Below are positions 1-5,253 of a stretch of 9,020 nucleotides of DNA, piece by piece. Every line of letters begins with the position of its first letter. The stretch's first letter is position 1. The notes under the pieces were generated by a model. It made no database searches and was not told where the DNA came from. It saw nothing but the letters and a program-made list of their open reading frames with translations. Where the stretch lies: assembly GCA_946624155.1 (NCBI GenBank), contig CAMORU010000010.1, positions 1 to 9,020 of the forward strand, given 5' to 3'. A program made the translations under genes and the position numbers. The DNA is from an uncultured Caryophanales bacterium. GTDB lineage: Bacteria > Bacillota_I > Bacilli_A > RFN20 > CAG-826.

Positions 1-1065
1 GCTAGTATTAACCGTCTTTTAAACTACAAAGAGGACTCCGCGGGGTCCATTATGACCACCGAGTTCGTCGTCTTGCTAGACGATGTGACTTGTGATGAGG
101 CAATTCGACTTATCCGTAAAACTGGTAAAAATAAAGAAACAATTTATACCGTTTTCGTTATGGACAGACAACGTAATTTAGTTGGCACTGTGGACTTAGA
201 CGATTTGATTTTTGCAGATGGCGAAAAACCTATCACCGAAATTATGAACAAAGACTTCAATACAGTTAATGTTAATGACGACCAAGAAGAGGTCGCTAAC
301 GTTGTAAAACGTTATGACTTAAATGCTGTCGCTGTTTTAAATAATGACGGACGTCTTGTTGGTATCGTTACTGTTGATGATGTTATGGACGTTATTGAAG
401 AAGAACAAACAGAAGATATTTCCAAGTTACAAATGGTTACTCCATTAGAAGATTCGTACCTTCAAACATCCACTTTTTCGATGGTTAAAAAATGTGTTCC
501 TTGGATTATTGTTTTACTTATTTTAGGAACATTTTCCTCATTAGTCTTATCACGATTTGAAGCTCGATTAGACGCCCTTCCGATTTTAGCTGCATTCATC
601 CCAGTTATTATGGATACCGGCGGAAATGCAGGCGGCCAAACAATCGCTCTTATGATTCGTGGTCTTGCTTTGCAAGAATTTAGTCCAAAAGAGTTTTGGA
701 AAATTATTAGAAAAGAGGCTTTATCTGCCTTAATTATCGCCTTATTTATTGGTGTTTTTGGGTTTATTTGGTTCTCATTAGAACAATACACAGGCATTGT
801 TAGTAGAGGCAACGCGTCAATTTGGGCTGGCAACTGTTGGACTGCTGATTTTGCTATTGACACATTCAAAACTTCAGGCTTAGTTGCAGGAACTTTATCA
901 ATTGCCATTTTCTTGTCAAAAATGGTTGCTGTTGTACTTCCTATGGGTGCCGCTGCAATTAAGAAAGACCCAGCAATTGTTTCTCAACCGCTATTAACAA
1001 CTATTGTTGATGTTTCTAGCTTAATTATTTATTTCTCAATTGCGGCTTTATTGTTCTCAATCTAA
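1..1065 (+). CDS. mgtE: Magnesium transporter MgtE, 5'-truncated by the window edge
   Basis: MgtE is a homodimeric inner-membrane Mg2+ channel gated by Mg2+ binding to its cytoplasmic N and CBS domains. The reading frame is open from base 1, and the residues before the ATG at 52 (NYKEDSAGSIMTTEF) are the conserved end of the MgtE N domain. The real start is therefore outside the window and the ATG at 52 is internal. 354 codons are present; family members are usually about 450 residues, so roughly the first 100 are missing. Two CBS motifs follow (about bases 55-400, each ending in a LVGxVxxDD-like strand), then about five membrane helices (bases 490-1062). The family signature GGNAGGQT is at 619-642, and the last helices carry DPA and TTIVDVSS, the latter with the conserved pore Asp. 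Stop is TAA. No terminator of its own is seen before the following tRNA promoter. Identification is secure. Confidence 0.96.
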   Translation, partial: ASINRLLNYKEDSAGSIMTTEFVVLLDDVTCDEAIRLIRKTGKNKETIYTVFVMDRQRNLVGTVDLDDLIFADGEKPITEIMNKDFNTVNVNDDQEEVANVVKRYDLNAVAVLNNDGRLVGIVTVDDVMDVIEEEQTEDISKLQMVTPLEDSYLQTSTFSMVKKCVPWIIVLLILGTFSSLVLSRFEARLDALPILAAFIPVIMDTGGNAGGQTIALMIRGLALQEFSPKEFWKIIRKEALSALIIALFIGVFGFIWFSLEQYTGIVSRGNASIWAGNCWTADFAIDTFKTSGLVAGTLSIAIFLSKMVAVVLPMGAAAIKKDPAIVSQPLLTTIVDVSSLIIYFSIAALLFSI

Positions 1066-1073
1066 TTTTTTAC

Positions 1074-1102
1074 TTGTTAGAAGCAAACTTTAATAGTATA
1101 TT
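1074..1102 (+). promoter_or_regulatory. Promoter of tRNA-Leu(GAG)
   Basis: TTGTTA (1074-1079), a 17-bp spacer and TATATT (1097-1102) make a good sigma-70/SigA-type promoter. The tRNA begins 10 bases after the -10 box, so the 5' leader would be only a few nucleotides. It lies directly after the mgtE stop codon. Confidence 0.72.
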
Positions 1103-1112
1103 ATTTATCGCT

Positions 1113-1197
1113 GCAGTGATGGCGGAACTGGTAGACGCGTACGTTTGAGGGGCGTATGGGGTGACCCGTGTGAGTTCGATTCTCATTCACTGCACCA
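1113..1197 (+). tRNA. tRNA-Leu(GAG)
   Basis: Class II cloverleaf with a long variable arm. The acceptor stem GCAGTGA (1113-1119) pairs perfectly with TCACTGC (1187-1193), followed by discriminator A and an encoded CCA (1195-1197). The anticodon stem TACGT/GCGTA encloses loop TTGAGGG, giving anticodon GAG, which reads CUU/CUC leucine codons. The variable arm has a GGG/CCC stem and the T loop is a normal TTCGATT. It forms a single-gene unit with its own promoter and terminator. Confidence 0.96.
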
Positions 1198-1208
1198 GTA
1201 AGCGAAAT

Positions 1209-1234
1209 AAAGAGAGATTTATCTCTCTTTTTTT
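1209..1234 (+). terminator. Rho-independent terminator of tRNA-Leu(GAG)
   Basis: Stem AAAGAGAGA (1209-1217), loop TTTA and TCTCTCTTT (1222-1230) run into a seven-T tract (1228-1234). It lies 11 bases after the tRNA CCA end and isolates the tRNA from the downstream operon. Confidence 0.85.
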
Positions 1235-1254
1235 ACTATTTATTCTCGTGCATT

Positions 1255-1280
1255 AATTGGCAATTATTAAAATGCCAATT
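1255..1280. promoter_or_regulatory. Perfect 8-bp dyad, candidate operator upstream of the HAD-ispD-pgi operon
   Basis: AATTGGCA (1255-1262) and TGCCAATT (1273-1280) are exact inverted repeats separated by 10 bases. The dyad is after the tRNA terminator and before any plausible start of the operon transcript, so it looks like a protein-binding site rather than an RNA hairpin. I do not recognise the motif; the half-sites do not match CIRCE or GlnR-type sites. Its function is inferred from position only. Confidence 0.45.
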
Positions 1281-1322
1281 GTCAAAAATTGACTTTATAA
1301 TTAACATTTGTTAATGTTATAC
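1279..1322 (+). promoter_or_regulatory. Promoter region of the four-gene operon (exact promoter unresolved)
   Basis: Several overlapping options exist: TTGTCA (1279-1284) with 17 bp to TAACAT (1302-1307); TTGACT (1289-1294) with 17 bp to TAATGT (1312-1317); and a perfect TATAAT (1296-1301) without a good -35. The region also contains short dyads, GTCAA-AAA-TTGAC (1281-1293) and TTAACA-TT-TGTTAA (1301-1314), that could be regulator sites. One promoter here is likely because a terminator lies upstream, but I cannot choose between them. Confidence 0.5.
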
Positions 1323-1336
1323 GCGAGGTAAGTAAT

Positions 1337-2200
1337 ATGAAAAAAACTGAAAGACCTATTGTCGCTCTTATGTATGACTTCGATAAAACTTTATCGAGAA
1401 GTGATATGCAAGATTATGGTTTTATTCCATCTTTAGGAATGACACCAGGTGAATTCTGGGGCGAAACTGGAAAATTCCAAGCCGCAACTGGAGTTGAAAG
1501 AATTCTCTCTTACATGTATACAATGGTCAAACTTTGCAAAGACAAAGGTATCAAATTAACTAGAGAAGCTCTTAATGATATGGGCAAAAAAATCCAATAT
1601 TTTGATGGAGTTTCTACTTGGTTTGATAGAATCAATGCTTTCGGAGAAAGCTTAGGGGTTCAAATCGAACACTATATCATTTCATCTGGAACAAAAGAGA
1701 TTCTTGAAGGATGTTCAATCGCTAAACATTTCAAATATATGTTTGGATGTGAATTCTATTTTGACCCTGAAACCAAAGAACCTGTATGGCCAAAACTCGC
1801 CATTAACTATACGATGAAAACACAATTTATTTATCGTATTAGAAAAGGCTCTTTTGACTTAACAGATGACACCACCATTAATACCAAAGTTGAGAATATT
1901 AGAATTCCATACACTAATATGATTTATCTTGGAGATGGAATGACTGACATTCCTTGTATGCAACTTGTTCAAAACAACTCTGGACACTCAATCGCTATTT
2001 ATAGCGATAGAGATGAAAAAGCTCTAAGAAAATTATTAGCAGAAAAACGTACTAACGTTTGTGTTAAAGCTGATTATTCTAAAGGTAGCGATCTTGAAAA
2101 AGTTATTCAATCTATCATTCAAACAGTTGCTGCTGAATCATCACTTAAAGCTCAATCAAAAGAATTAGCAAATAAATTAGGAATCGAATGGAAAAACTAG
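1337..2200 (+). CDS. HAD-superfamily phosphatase (phosphoserine phosphatase-like)
   Basis: A 287-residue cytoplasmic hydrolase of the haloacid dehalogenase superfamily, which removes phosphate through an aspartyl-phosphate intermediate with Mg2+. Motif I is DFDKT at residues 14-18 (nucleophile D14, acid/base D16); motif II is the Ser/Thr of SSGT at 116-119; a lysine near 161-170 can serve as motif III; motif IV is GDGMTD at 199-204. The long insert between motifs I and II (about residues 20-110) is a helical C1-type cap, as in phosphoserine phosphatase-like enzymes. The ATG has GAGGT seven bases upstream, so the start is firm. It is the first gene of the operon and its end overlaps ispD by 13 nt, which implies translational coupling. 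The substrate cannot be read from sequence; assigning it to serine synthesis would be a guess. Confidence 0.88.
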   Translation: MKKTERPIVALMYDFDKTLSRSDMQDYGFIPSLGMTPGEFWGETGKFQAATGVERILSYMYTMVKLCKDKGIKLTREALNDMGKKIQYFDGVSTWFDRINAFGESLGVQIEHYIISSGTKEILEGCSIAKHFKYMFGCEFYFDPETKEPVWPKLAINYTMKTQFIYRIRKGSFDLTDDTTINTKVENIRIPYTNMIYLGDGMTDIPCMQLVQNNSGHSIAIYSDRDEKALRKLLAEKRTNVCVKADYSKGSDLEKVIQSIIQTVAAESSLKAQSKELANKLGIEWKN

Positions 2201-2856
2201 CTGGCATTATATTGATGGCTGGTCTTTCAACTCGTTTTGAAAGTCCAACAAATAAACAGCTTTGCTTATTAAACGGCAAACCAGTTTTTTCCTATTCACT
2301 AGAAACTTTTAATAAACGAAACTTTGATGAACTCATCGTTGTTGTTAATTCAAATAACAGAAACGATGTTGAAAAATATGTCAAAGATAATCACATTAAA
2401 GCCAAACTTGTTTTAGGCGGAGAAACAAGACAACAATCAGTGCAAAATGCACTATTGTCACTTTCTTTAGAAAGTGACGATATTGTTGTCATTCATGATG
2501 CGGCAAGACCTTTGGTTGATGTGTTTATAATCAATCAAGTCATAAAAGCTGCCAAAGAAACCGGAGCGGCAACCTCTTATTTGGAAGCAGTTAATGCAAT
2601 TGCAATAAAAAATGAGCAAGAGGAAATTGTTAAATTTGTCGATCGAAAAACAGTTGCTCAAATTCAAACGCCTCAAGCATTCAAATTTGGTCTTATTAAA
2701 GAAGCACACCAAAATGCATCAAATAAAGATGCAACAGATGATTGCTCACTAGTTATTTCTGGTGGTAACAAAGTTATACTTGTTAAAGGCGATAAAAAAT
2801 ATCACAAAGTTACCACCATTAGTGATTTAAAATATCTCGAAGGATTATTGAAATAA
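2188..2856 (+). CDS. ispD: 2-C-methyl-D-erythritol 4-phosphate cytidylyltransferase
   Basis: IspD joins MEP to CTP to form CDP-ME, the third step of the non-mevalonate isoprenoid pathway, in the cytoplasm. The 222-residue protein has the family's usual size and a Rossmann-like nucleotidyltransferase fold. The N-terminal CTP-binding loop is MAGLSTRF (residues 10-17) with K23-Q24. Other visible motifs are GGETRQQSV (77-85), VIHDAARP (101-108), TPQAF (161-165), TDDCSLV (183-189) and HKVTT (206-210), the last holding the conserved Lys. The related ribitol-5-phosphate cytidylyltransferase TarI usually has HDAVRP and TPQSF, so AARP and TPQAF favour IspD. The start has TTAGGA five bases upstream and lies inside the HAD gene; the stop shares one base with the next ATG (TAATG). 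A divergent TarI-like specificity is the main alternative. Confidence 0.85.
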   Translation: MEKLAGIILMAGLSTRFESPTNKQLCLLNGKPVFSYSLETFNKRNFDELIVVVNSNNRNDVEKYVKDNHIKAKLVLGGETRQQSVQNALLSLSLESDDIVVIHDAARPLVDVFIINQVIKAAKETGAATSYLEAVNAIAIKNEQEEIVKFVDRKTVAQIQTPQAFKFGLIKEAHQNASNKDATDDCSLVISGGNKVILVKGDKKYHKVTTISDLKYLEGLLK

Positions 2857-3224
2857 TGAAACAATACGAAATTGGCGAAATTATTGAAGGTACAATAATC
2901 AACATCCGTGACTTCGGAGCGATTATGATTTTTGCCGATGGTAAAAAAGGACTACTTCATATTTCTGAAGTTGCTAATGTATTTATTAGAAACATCCATA
3001 AATATCTTAAGATAGGTAAAACCTATCAAGTAAAAATTATAGGTATTGAAGATGATGGATTTTTAAAACTTTCAATGTCTAAAATTAGTGCCGAAGAAAA
3101 AGAAGAATATCATAAAAACGGAGTTAAGAAAGTTAAAATTGATCCTGAATTTATTGATTACTCTGTTTTAAAAGAAAAATTAAACGAATGGATTTCTAAA
3201 GAAAAGGAAGAAAAACATGATTAA
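2856..3224 (+). CDS. Single-domain S1 RNA-binding protein, YugI/YabR/CvfD type
   Basis: A 122-residue protein with one S1 (OB-fold) domain at residues 6-76. It shows the typical elements: IGEIIEGTIINIRDFGAI near the N terminus, GLLHISEV (32-39), LKIGKTYQVKI (51-61) and DDGFLKLSM (66-74). The charged C-terminal tail (77-122) ending in a Lys/Glu-rich helix is normal for small Firmicute S1 proteins such as YugI (general stress protein 13), YabR and CvfD. These bind RNA or ribosomes and affect translation or post-transcriptional control. An AAGGAT ribosome site (2840-2845) precedes the ATG, which shares a base with the ispD stop; the 3' end overlaps pgi by 8 nt. Close linkage to pgi recalls Bacillus subtilis, where yugI lies a few genes from pgi. 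The exact role here is unknown. Confidence 0.88.
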   Translation: MKQYEIGEIIEGTIINIRDFGAIMIFADGKKGLLHISEVANVFIRNIHKYLKIGKTYQVKIIGIEDDGFLKLSMSKISAEEKEEYHKNGVKKVKIDPEFIDYSVLKEKLNEWISKEKEEKHD

Positions 3225-4497
3225 AGTATTAGATGAACATTTAGGAAGAAAAATTGACTACGCTTCCTACAAAAAACAAGTCGAAGAAATTAATAAAATG
3301 ATTGATGACAAATCCGGTCCAGGAAATGACTATTTAGGTTGGCTAAACTACCCTTCTAGCATTAAGGAATCTGAACTCGTTGAAATTCAAAAATATGCTG
3401 AAATTGTAAGGAAAAACTATGATATTTTGCTAGTTTGTGGCATTGGAGGTTCTTATTTAGGAGCACGTGCTGCAATTGAAGCAATTAATGGTTTGCACTC
3501 TGACAAAAAACCTGAAATTATTTTCGTTGGACAATCATTTTCTTCTGACTATTTATATGAAGTTATTGAACATTTGAAAGGCAAGAAATTTGCTATTAAT
3601 GTTATTTCAAAAAGTGGTACAACAACCGAAACTTCTATCGCTTTTAGAATTTTAAAGAATCTTCTAGAAGAAAAAGTTGGCAAAAAGGAAGCATCAAAGG
3701 CTATTTTTGCTACAACAGATAAAGAAAAAGGAGCCCTTCTAAAATTATCAAAACAAGAAGGTTATGTAAGATTTGTTTTACCTTCTGATATTGGAGGTCG
3801 TTATTCTGTTTTCTCTGCTGTTGGACTATTTCCAATTGCTTGTGCCGGCATCAATATTAAAGAACTCGTTGCCGGAGCAAAAGAAGCAGAAAAATCCTTA
3901 AAATCCCCTGAAATTTCTGCAAATTCTGCCTATAAGTATGCTGTCATTCGTGATGCATTATATCGCGAAAAATATGCGGATGAACTCTTTGTCACATATG
4001 AACCAAGACTTGTTTCTGTTGGTGAATGGTTTAAACAATTATTTGGTGAATCTGAAGGAAAAGAACATAAAGGACTATTCCCATGCTCAGCTACATTCTC
4101 CACCGATCTTCATTCATTAGGTCAATTCATCCAAGATGGATCTCAAGTTCTATTTGAAACAATTTTAAATATCAAACACCCAAATCATGAAATCTCAATT
4201 CCAAAGGCTGATGAAGACCTTGATGAATTAAACTATCTCGCTGGCAAAAATATGTCTTTTGTCTCTGAACAAGCATTCAAAGGAACATTAGAGGCACATG
4301 CTGAAACTGCTAAAGTTCCAAATGTTATTTTAGAAATTAATAAACTTGATGAAAAAGGATTAGGTTATCTCTTTTATTTCTTTATGAAGACATGTGCTAT
4401 GTCAGCATATTTACTTAAAGTAAATCCTTTCAATCAACCAGGGGTAGAAATCTACAAAAAGAATATGTTCCATCTCCTTGGTAAAAAAGGCTATTAA
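3217..4497 (+). CDS. pgi: Glucose-6-phosphate isomerase
   Basis: Pgi interconverts glucose 6-phosphate and fructose 6-phosphate in glycolysis and gluconeogenesis. The 426-residue protein is slightly shorter than the roughly 450-residue Bacillus enzyme but complete. The two SIS sugar-phosphate domains show GIGGSYLG (75-82) and SKSGTTT (131-137). Signature one is DIGGRYSVFS (191-200), and the second signature ends FNQPGVEIYK (405-414), whose K414 is the catalytic lysine. The active-site segment FGESEGK (276-282) carries the catalytic Glu, and DLHSLGQ (297-303) carries the catalytic His. AAGGA (3204-3208) lies eight bases before the ATG, which overlaps the S1 gene. It is the last gene of the operon; the next element is a tRNA promoter only 8 bases after the stop, and no separate terminator is visible. 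Confidence 0.97.
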   Translation: MIKVLDEHLGRKIDYASYKKQVEEINKMIDDKSGPGNDYLGWLNYPSSIKESELVEIQKYAEIVRKNYDILLVCGIGGSYLGARAAIEAINGLHSDKKPEIIFVGQSFSSDYLYEVIEHLKGKKFAINVISKSGTTTETSIAFRILKNLLEEKVGKKEASKAIFATTDKEKGALLKLSKQEGYVRFVLPSDIGGRYSVFSAVGLFPIACAGINIKELVAGAKEAEKSLKSPEISANSAYKYAVIRDALYREKYADELFVTYEPRLVSVGEWFKQLFGESEGKEHKGLFPCSATFSTDLHSLGQFIQDGSQVLFETILNIKHPNHEISIPKADEDLDELNYLAGKNMSFVSEQAFKGTLEAHAETAKVPNVILEINKLDEKGLGYLFYFFMKTCAMSAYLLKVNPFNQPGVEIYKKNMFHLLGKKGY

Positions 4498-4504
4498 TTT
4501 GTGT

Positions 4505-4532
4505 TTGACTATCTTATATCGTTTGATATAAT
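4505..4532 (+). promoter_or_regulatory. Promoter of the Val-Tyr-Gln tRNA cluster
   Basis: TTGACT (4505-4510), a 16-bp spacer and a perfect TATAAT (4527-4532) form a strong housekeeping promoter. The transcript would start near 4539-4540, exactly where the leader hairpin begins. Confidence 0.85.
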
Positions 4533-4539
4533 TTTATAG

Positions 4540-4560
4540 CACGTTTGAAGTGTAAACGTG
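4540..4560 (+). other. Leader hairpin before tRNA-Val with its right arm repeated after the tRNA
   Basis: CACGTTT (4540-4546), a 7-base loop and AAACGTG (4554-4560) form a perfect 7-bp hairpin whose last base is the first base of tRNA-Val. The word TAAACGTG (4553-4560) recurs at 4638-4645 in the spacer after the tRNA, so the left arm could instead pair across the tRNA. A role in 5'-end processing is inference. Confidence 0.55.
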
Positions 4561-4635
4561 GATGTTTAGCTCAGTTGGGAGAGCATCGCCTTTACACGGC
4601 GGGGGTCAGGAGTTCGAGCCTCTTAACATCCACCA
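4560..4635 (+). tRNA. tRNA-Val(UAC)
   Basis: 76-nt cloverleaf. Acceptor GGATGTT (4560-4566) pairs with AACATCC (4625-4631), then A and an encoded CCA. The anticodon stem TCGCC/GGCGG with loop TTTACAC gives anticodon TAC, reading GUA and other GUN valine codons. D arm GCTC/GAGC and T loop TTCGAGC are canonical. It is the first gene of the cluster. Confidence 0.97.
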
Positions 4636-4652
4636 TCTAAACGTGAAATAGT

Positions 4653-4736
4653 GGGTGAGTAGCGAAGTGGCCAAACGCGGTTGACTGTAAATCAATTCCT
4701 TCGGGTTCGGCAGTTCAAATCTGTCCTCACCCACCA
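4653..4736 (+). tRNA. tRNA-Tyr(GUA)
   Basis: 84-nt class II tRNA, as expected for bacterial tRNA-Tyr. Acceptor GGGTGAG (4653-4659) pairs with CTCACCC (4726-4732), then discriminator A and CCA. Anticodon stem GTTGA/TCAAT, loop CTGTAAA, anticodon GTA (UAU/UAC). The variable arm CCTTCGGG and T loop TTCAAAT are normal. Starting at the preceding GT would shift the acceptor out of register with the standard positions 8-9 (TA). Confidence 0.96.
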
Positions 4737-4753
4737 CTTAAAAAGTTAGAGAT

Positions 4754-4828
4754 TGGGGTGTAGCCAAGTGGTAAGGCACAAGACTTTGACTCTTGCATTC
4801 GCTGGTCCGATCCCAGCCACCCCAACCA
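4754..4828 (+). tRNA. tRNA-Gln(UUG) with unusual C at position 55
   Basis: 75-nt cloverleaf. Acceptor TGGGGTG (4754-4760) pairs with CACCCCA (4818-4824), then A and CCA. Anticodon stem CAAGA/TCTTG, loop CTTTGAC, anticodon TTG, reading CAA. The T stem GCTGG/CCAGC is perfect, but the T loop reads TCCGATC instead of TTCGATC, so the almost universal U55 (pseudouridine) is C. The second glutamine tRNA in this window (5157-5231) has the normal loop. Folding is otherwise sound, so I call it functional. Confidence 0.92.
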
Positions 4829-4835
4829 AACTAAG

Positions 4836-4861
4836 AAAACACCAAAATCGGTGCTTTTTTT
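4836..4861 (+). terminator. Rho-independent terminator of the Val-Tyr-Gln cluster
   Basis: CACC (4840-4843), loop AAAATC and GGTG (4850-4853) make a short G+C core. AAAA before it can pair with the T run after a single bulged C (4854). The T tract is 4855-4861. The stem is modest, but its position directly after the last tRNA fits. Confidence 0.7.
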
Positions 4862-4892
4862 ATATCAATTTTCACTTTTTTTAAAAAAGTAT

Positions 4893-4921
4893 TTGCCTAT
4901 ATATTCTCACGTGTATATAAT
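4893..4921 (+). promoter_or_regulatory. Promoter of the Lys-Leu-Gln tRNA / membrane-protein operon
   Basis: TTGCCT (4893-4898), a 17-bp spacer and a perfect TATAAT (4916-4921). A run of T then A residues just upstream (about 4876-4888) could act as an UP element. Transcription should begin near 4928, at the leader hairpin. Confidence 0.85.
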
Positions 4922-4927
4922 AGAAAA

Positions 4928-4946
4928 GCATTTTGTCGAGAAATGC
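4928..4946 (+). other. Leader hairpin before tRNA-Lys with its right arm repeated after the tRNA
   Basis: GCATTT (4928-4933), a 7-base loop and AAATGC (4941-4946) form a 6-bp hairpin at the predicted transcript start, 8 bases before tRNA-Lys. AAATGC recurs at 5035-5040 after tRNA-Lys and includes the first two bases of tRNA-Leu. The layout matches the hairpin in front of tRNA-Val. Confidence 0.5.
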
Positions 4947-4954
4947 ACTTAAGT

Positions 4955-5031
4955 CTCCCGTTAGCTCAGTTGGCTAGAGCACTCGACTTTTAATCAAGGG
5001 GTCGGACGTTCAAATCGTCTACGGGAGACCA
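4955..5031 (+). tRNA. tRNA-Lys(UUU) with a C-A mismatch in the anticodon stem
   Basis: 77-nt cloverleaf. Acceptor CTCCCGT (4955-4961) pairs with ACGGGAG (5021-5027), then A and CCA. D arm GCTC/GAGC; T stem GGACG/CGTCT with loop TTCAAAT. Loop CTTTTAA gives anticodon TTT, reading AAA/AAG. The anticodon stem CTCGA/TCAAG has one non-Watson-Crick pair, C29 opposite A41. All other conserved bases are present, so the gene is probably functional. Confidence 0.93.
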
Positions 5032-5038
5032 CTTAAAT

Positions 5039-5126
5039 GCCCAGGTGGCGAAATTGGTAGACGCAAGGGACTTAAAATCCCTCGAGTGAATAACTCATAC
5101 CGGTTCAAGTCCGGTCCCGGGCACCA
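5039..5126 (+). tRNA. tRNA-Leu(UAA) with an A-C mismatch in the acceptor stem
   Basis: 88-nt class II tRNA. Acceptor GCCCAGG (5039-5045) faces CCCGGGC (5116-5122) with one mismatch, A5 opposite C68; then A and CCA. Anticodon stem AGGGA/TCCCT, loop CTTAAAA, anticodon TAA, reading UUA (and UUG by wobble), a frequent codon in this AT-rich DNA. The variable arm GAGT/ACTC and T stem ACCGG/CCGGT with loop TTCAAGT are canonical. It begins 7 bases after tRNA-Lys. Confidence 0.94.
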
Positions 5127-5156
5127 ATGTACGCCACCTTTTACTTAAAAAATAAT

Positions 5157-5231
5157 TGGGGTGTAGCCAAGCGGTAAGGCAGCGGGCTCTGAACTCGTCA
5201 CTCACTGGTTCGATCCCAGTCACCCCAACCA
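5157..5231 (+). tRNA. tRNA-Gln(CUG)
   Basis: 75-nt cloverleaf. Acceptor TGGGGTG (5157-5163) pairs with CACCCCA (5221-5227), then A and CCA. Anticodon stem GCGGG/CTCGT contains two G-U pairs; loop CTCTGAA gives anticodon CTG, which reads CAG only. The acceptor and D arms are nearly identical to those of tRNA-Gln(UUG) at 4754-4828, so the two look like diverged duplicates. Here the T loop is the normal TTCGATC. It is followed 22 bases later by a protein gene. Confidence 0.94.
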
Positions 5232-5253
5232 ATAAATGAAAAGGAGAAAATAG

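Noticed and set aside
52..54. ATG at 52 as the start of mgtE
   Set aside because: The frame is open to base 1 and the upstream residues match the conserved MgtE N domain, so the gene is cut by the window edge.
462..908. Long open frame antisense to mgtE
   Set aside because: It mirrors the membrane domain of mgtE, has no ribosome site or domain, and mgtE coding is certain.
1235..1336. Riboswitch in the leader of the HAD-ispD operon
   Set aside because: The untranslated leader is too short after any plausible start, and the dyads look like DNA-binding sites rather than a folded aptamer.
4553..4645. Direct repeats around tRNA-Val as an integrative-element attachment site
   Set aside because: The repeats enclose only the tRNA itself; there is no integrase or inserted cargo.
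4651..4657. GTGGGTG as the acceptor 5' strand of tRNA-Tyr
   Set aside because: It can pair with CACCCAC but would put the discriminator and CCA out of register; GGGTGAG/CTCACCC followed by ACCA is correct.
4754..5231. Repeated near-identical 75-nt units as a CRISPR or mobile repeat
   Set aside because: They are two glutamine tRNA paralogues with complete cloverleaves and different anticodons.
5127..5253. Separate promoter or terminator between tRNA-Leu(UAA) and the membrane-protein gene
   Set aside because: No -35/-10 pair with sensible spacing and no stem followed by a T tract is present; the short T run near 5138 has no hairpin.
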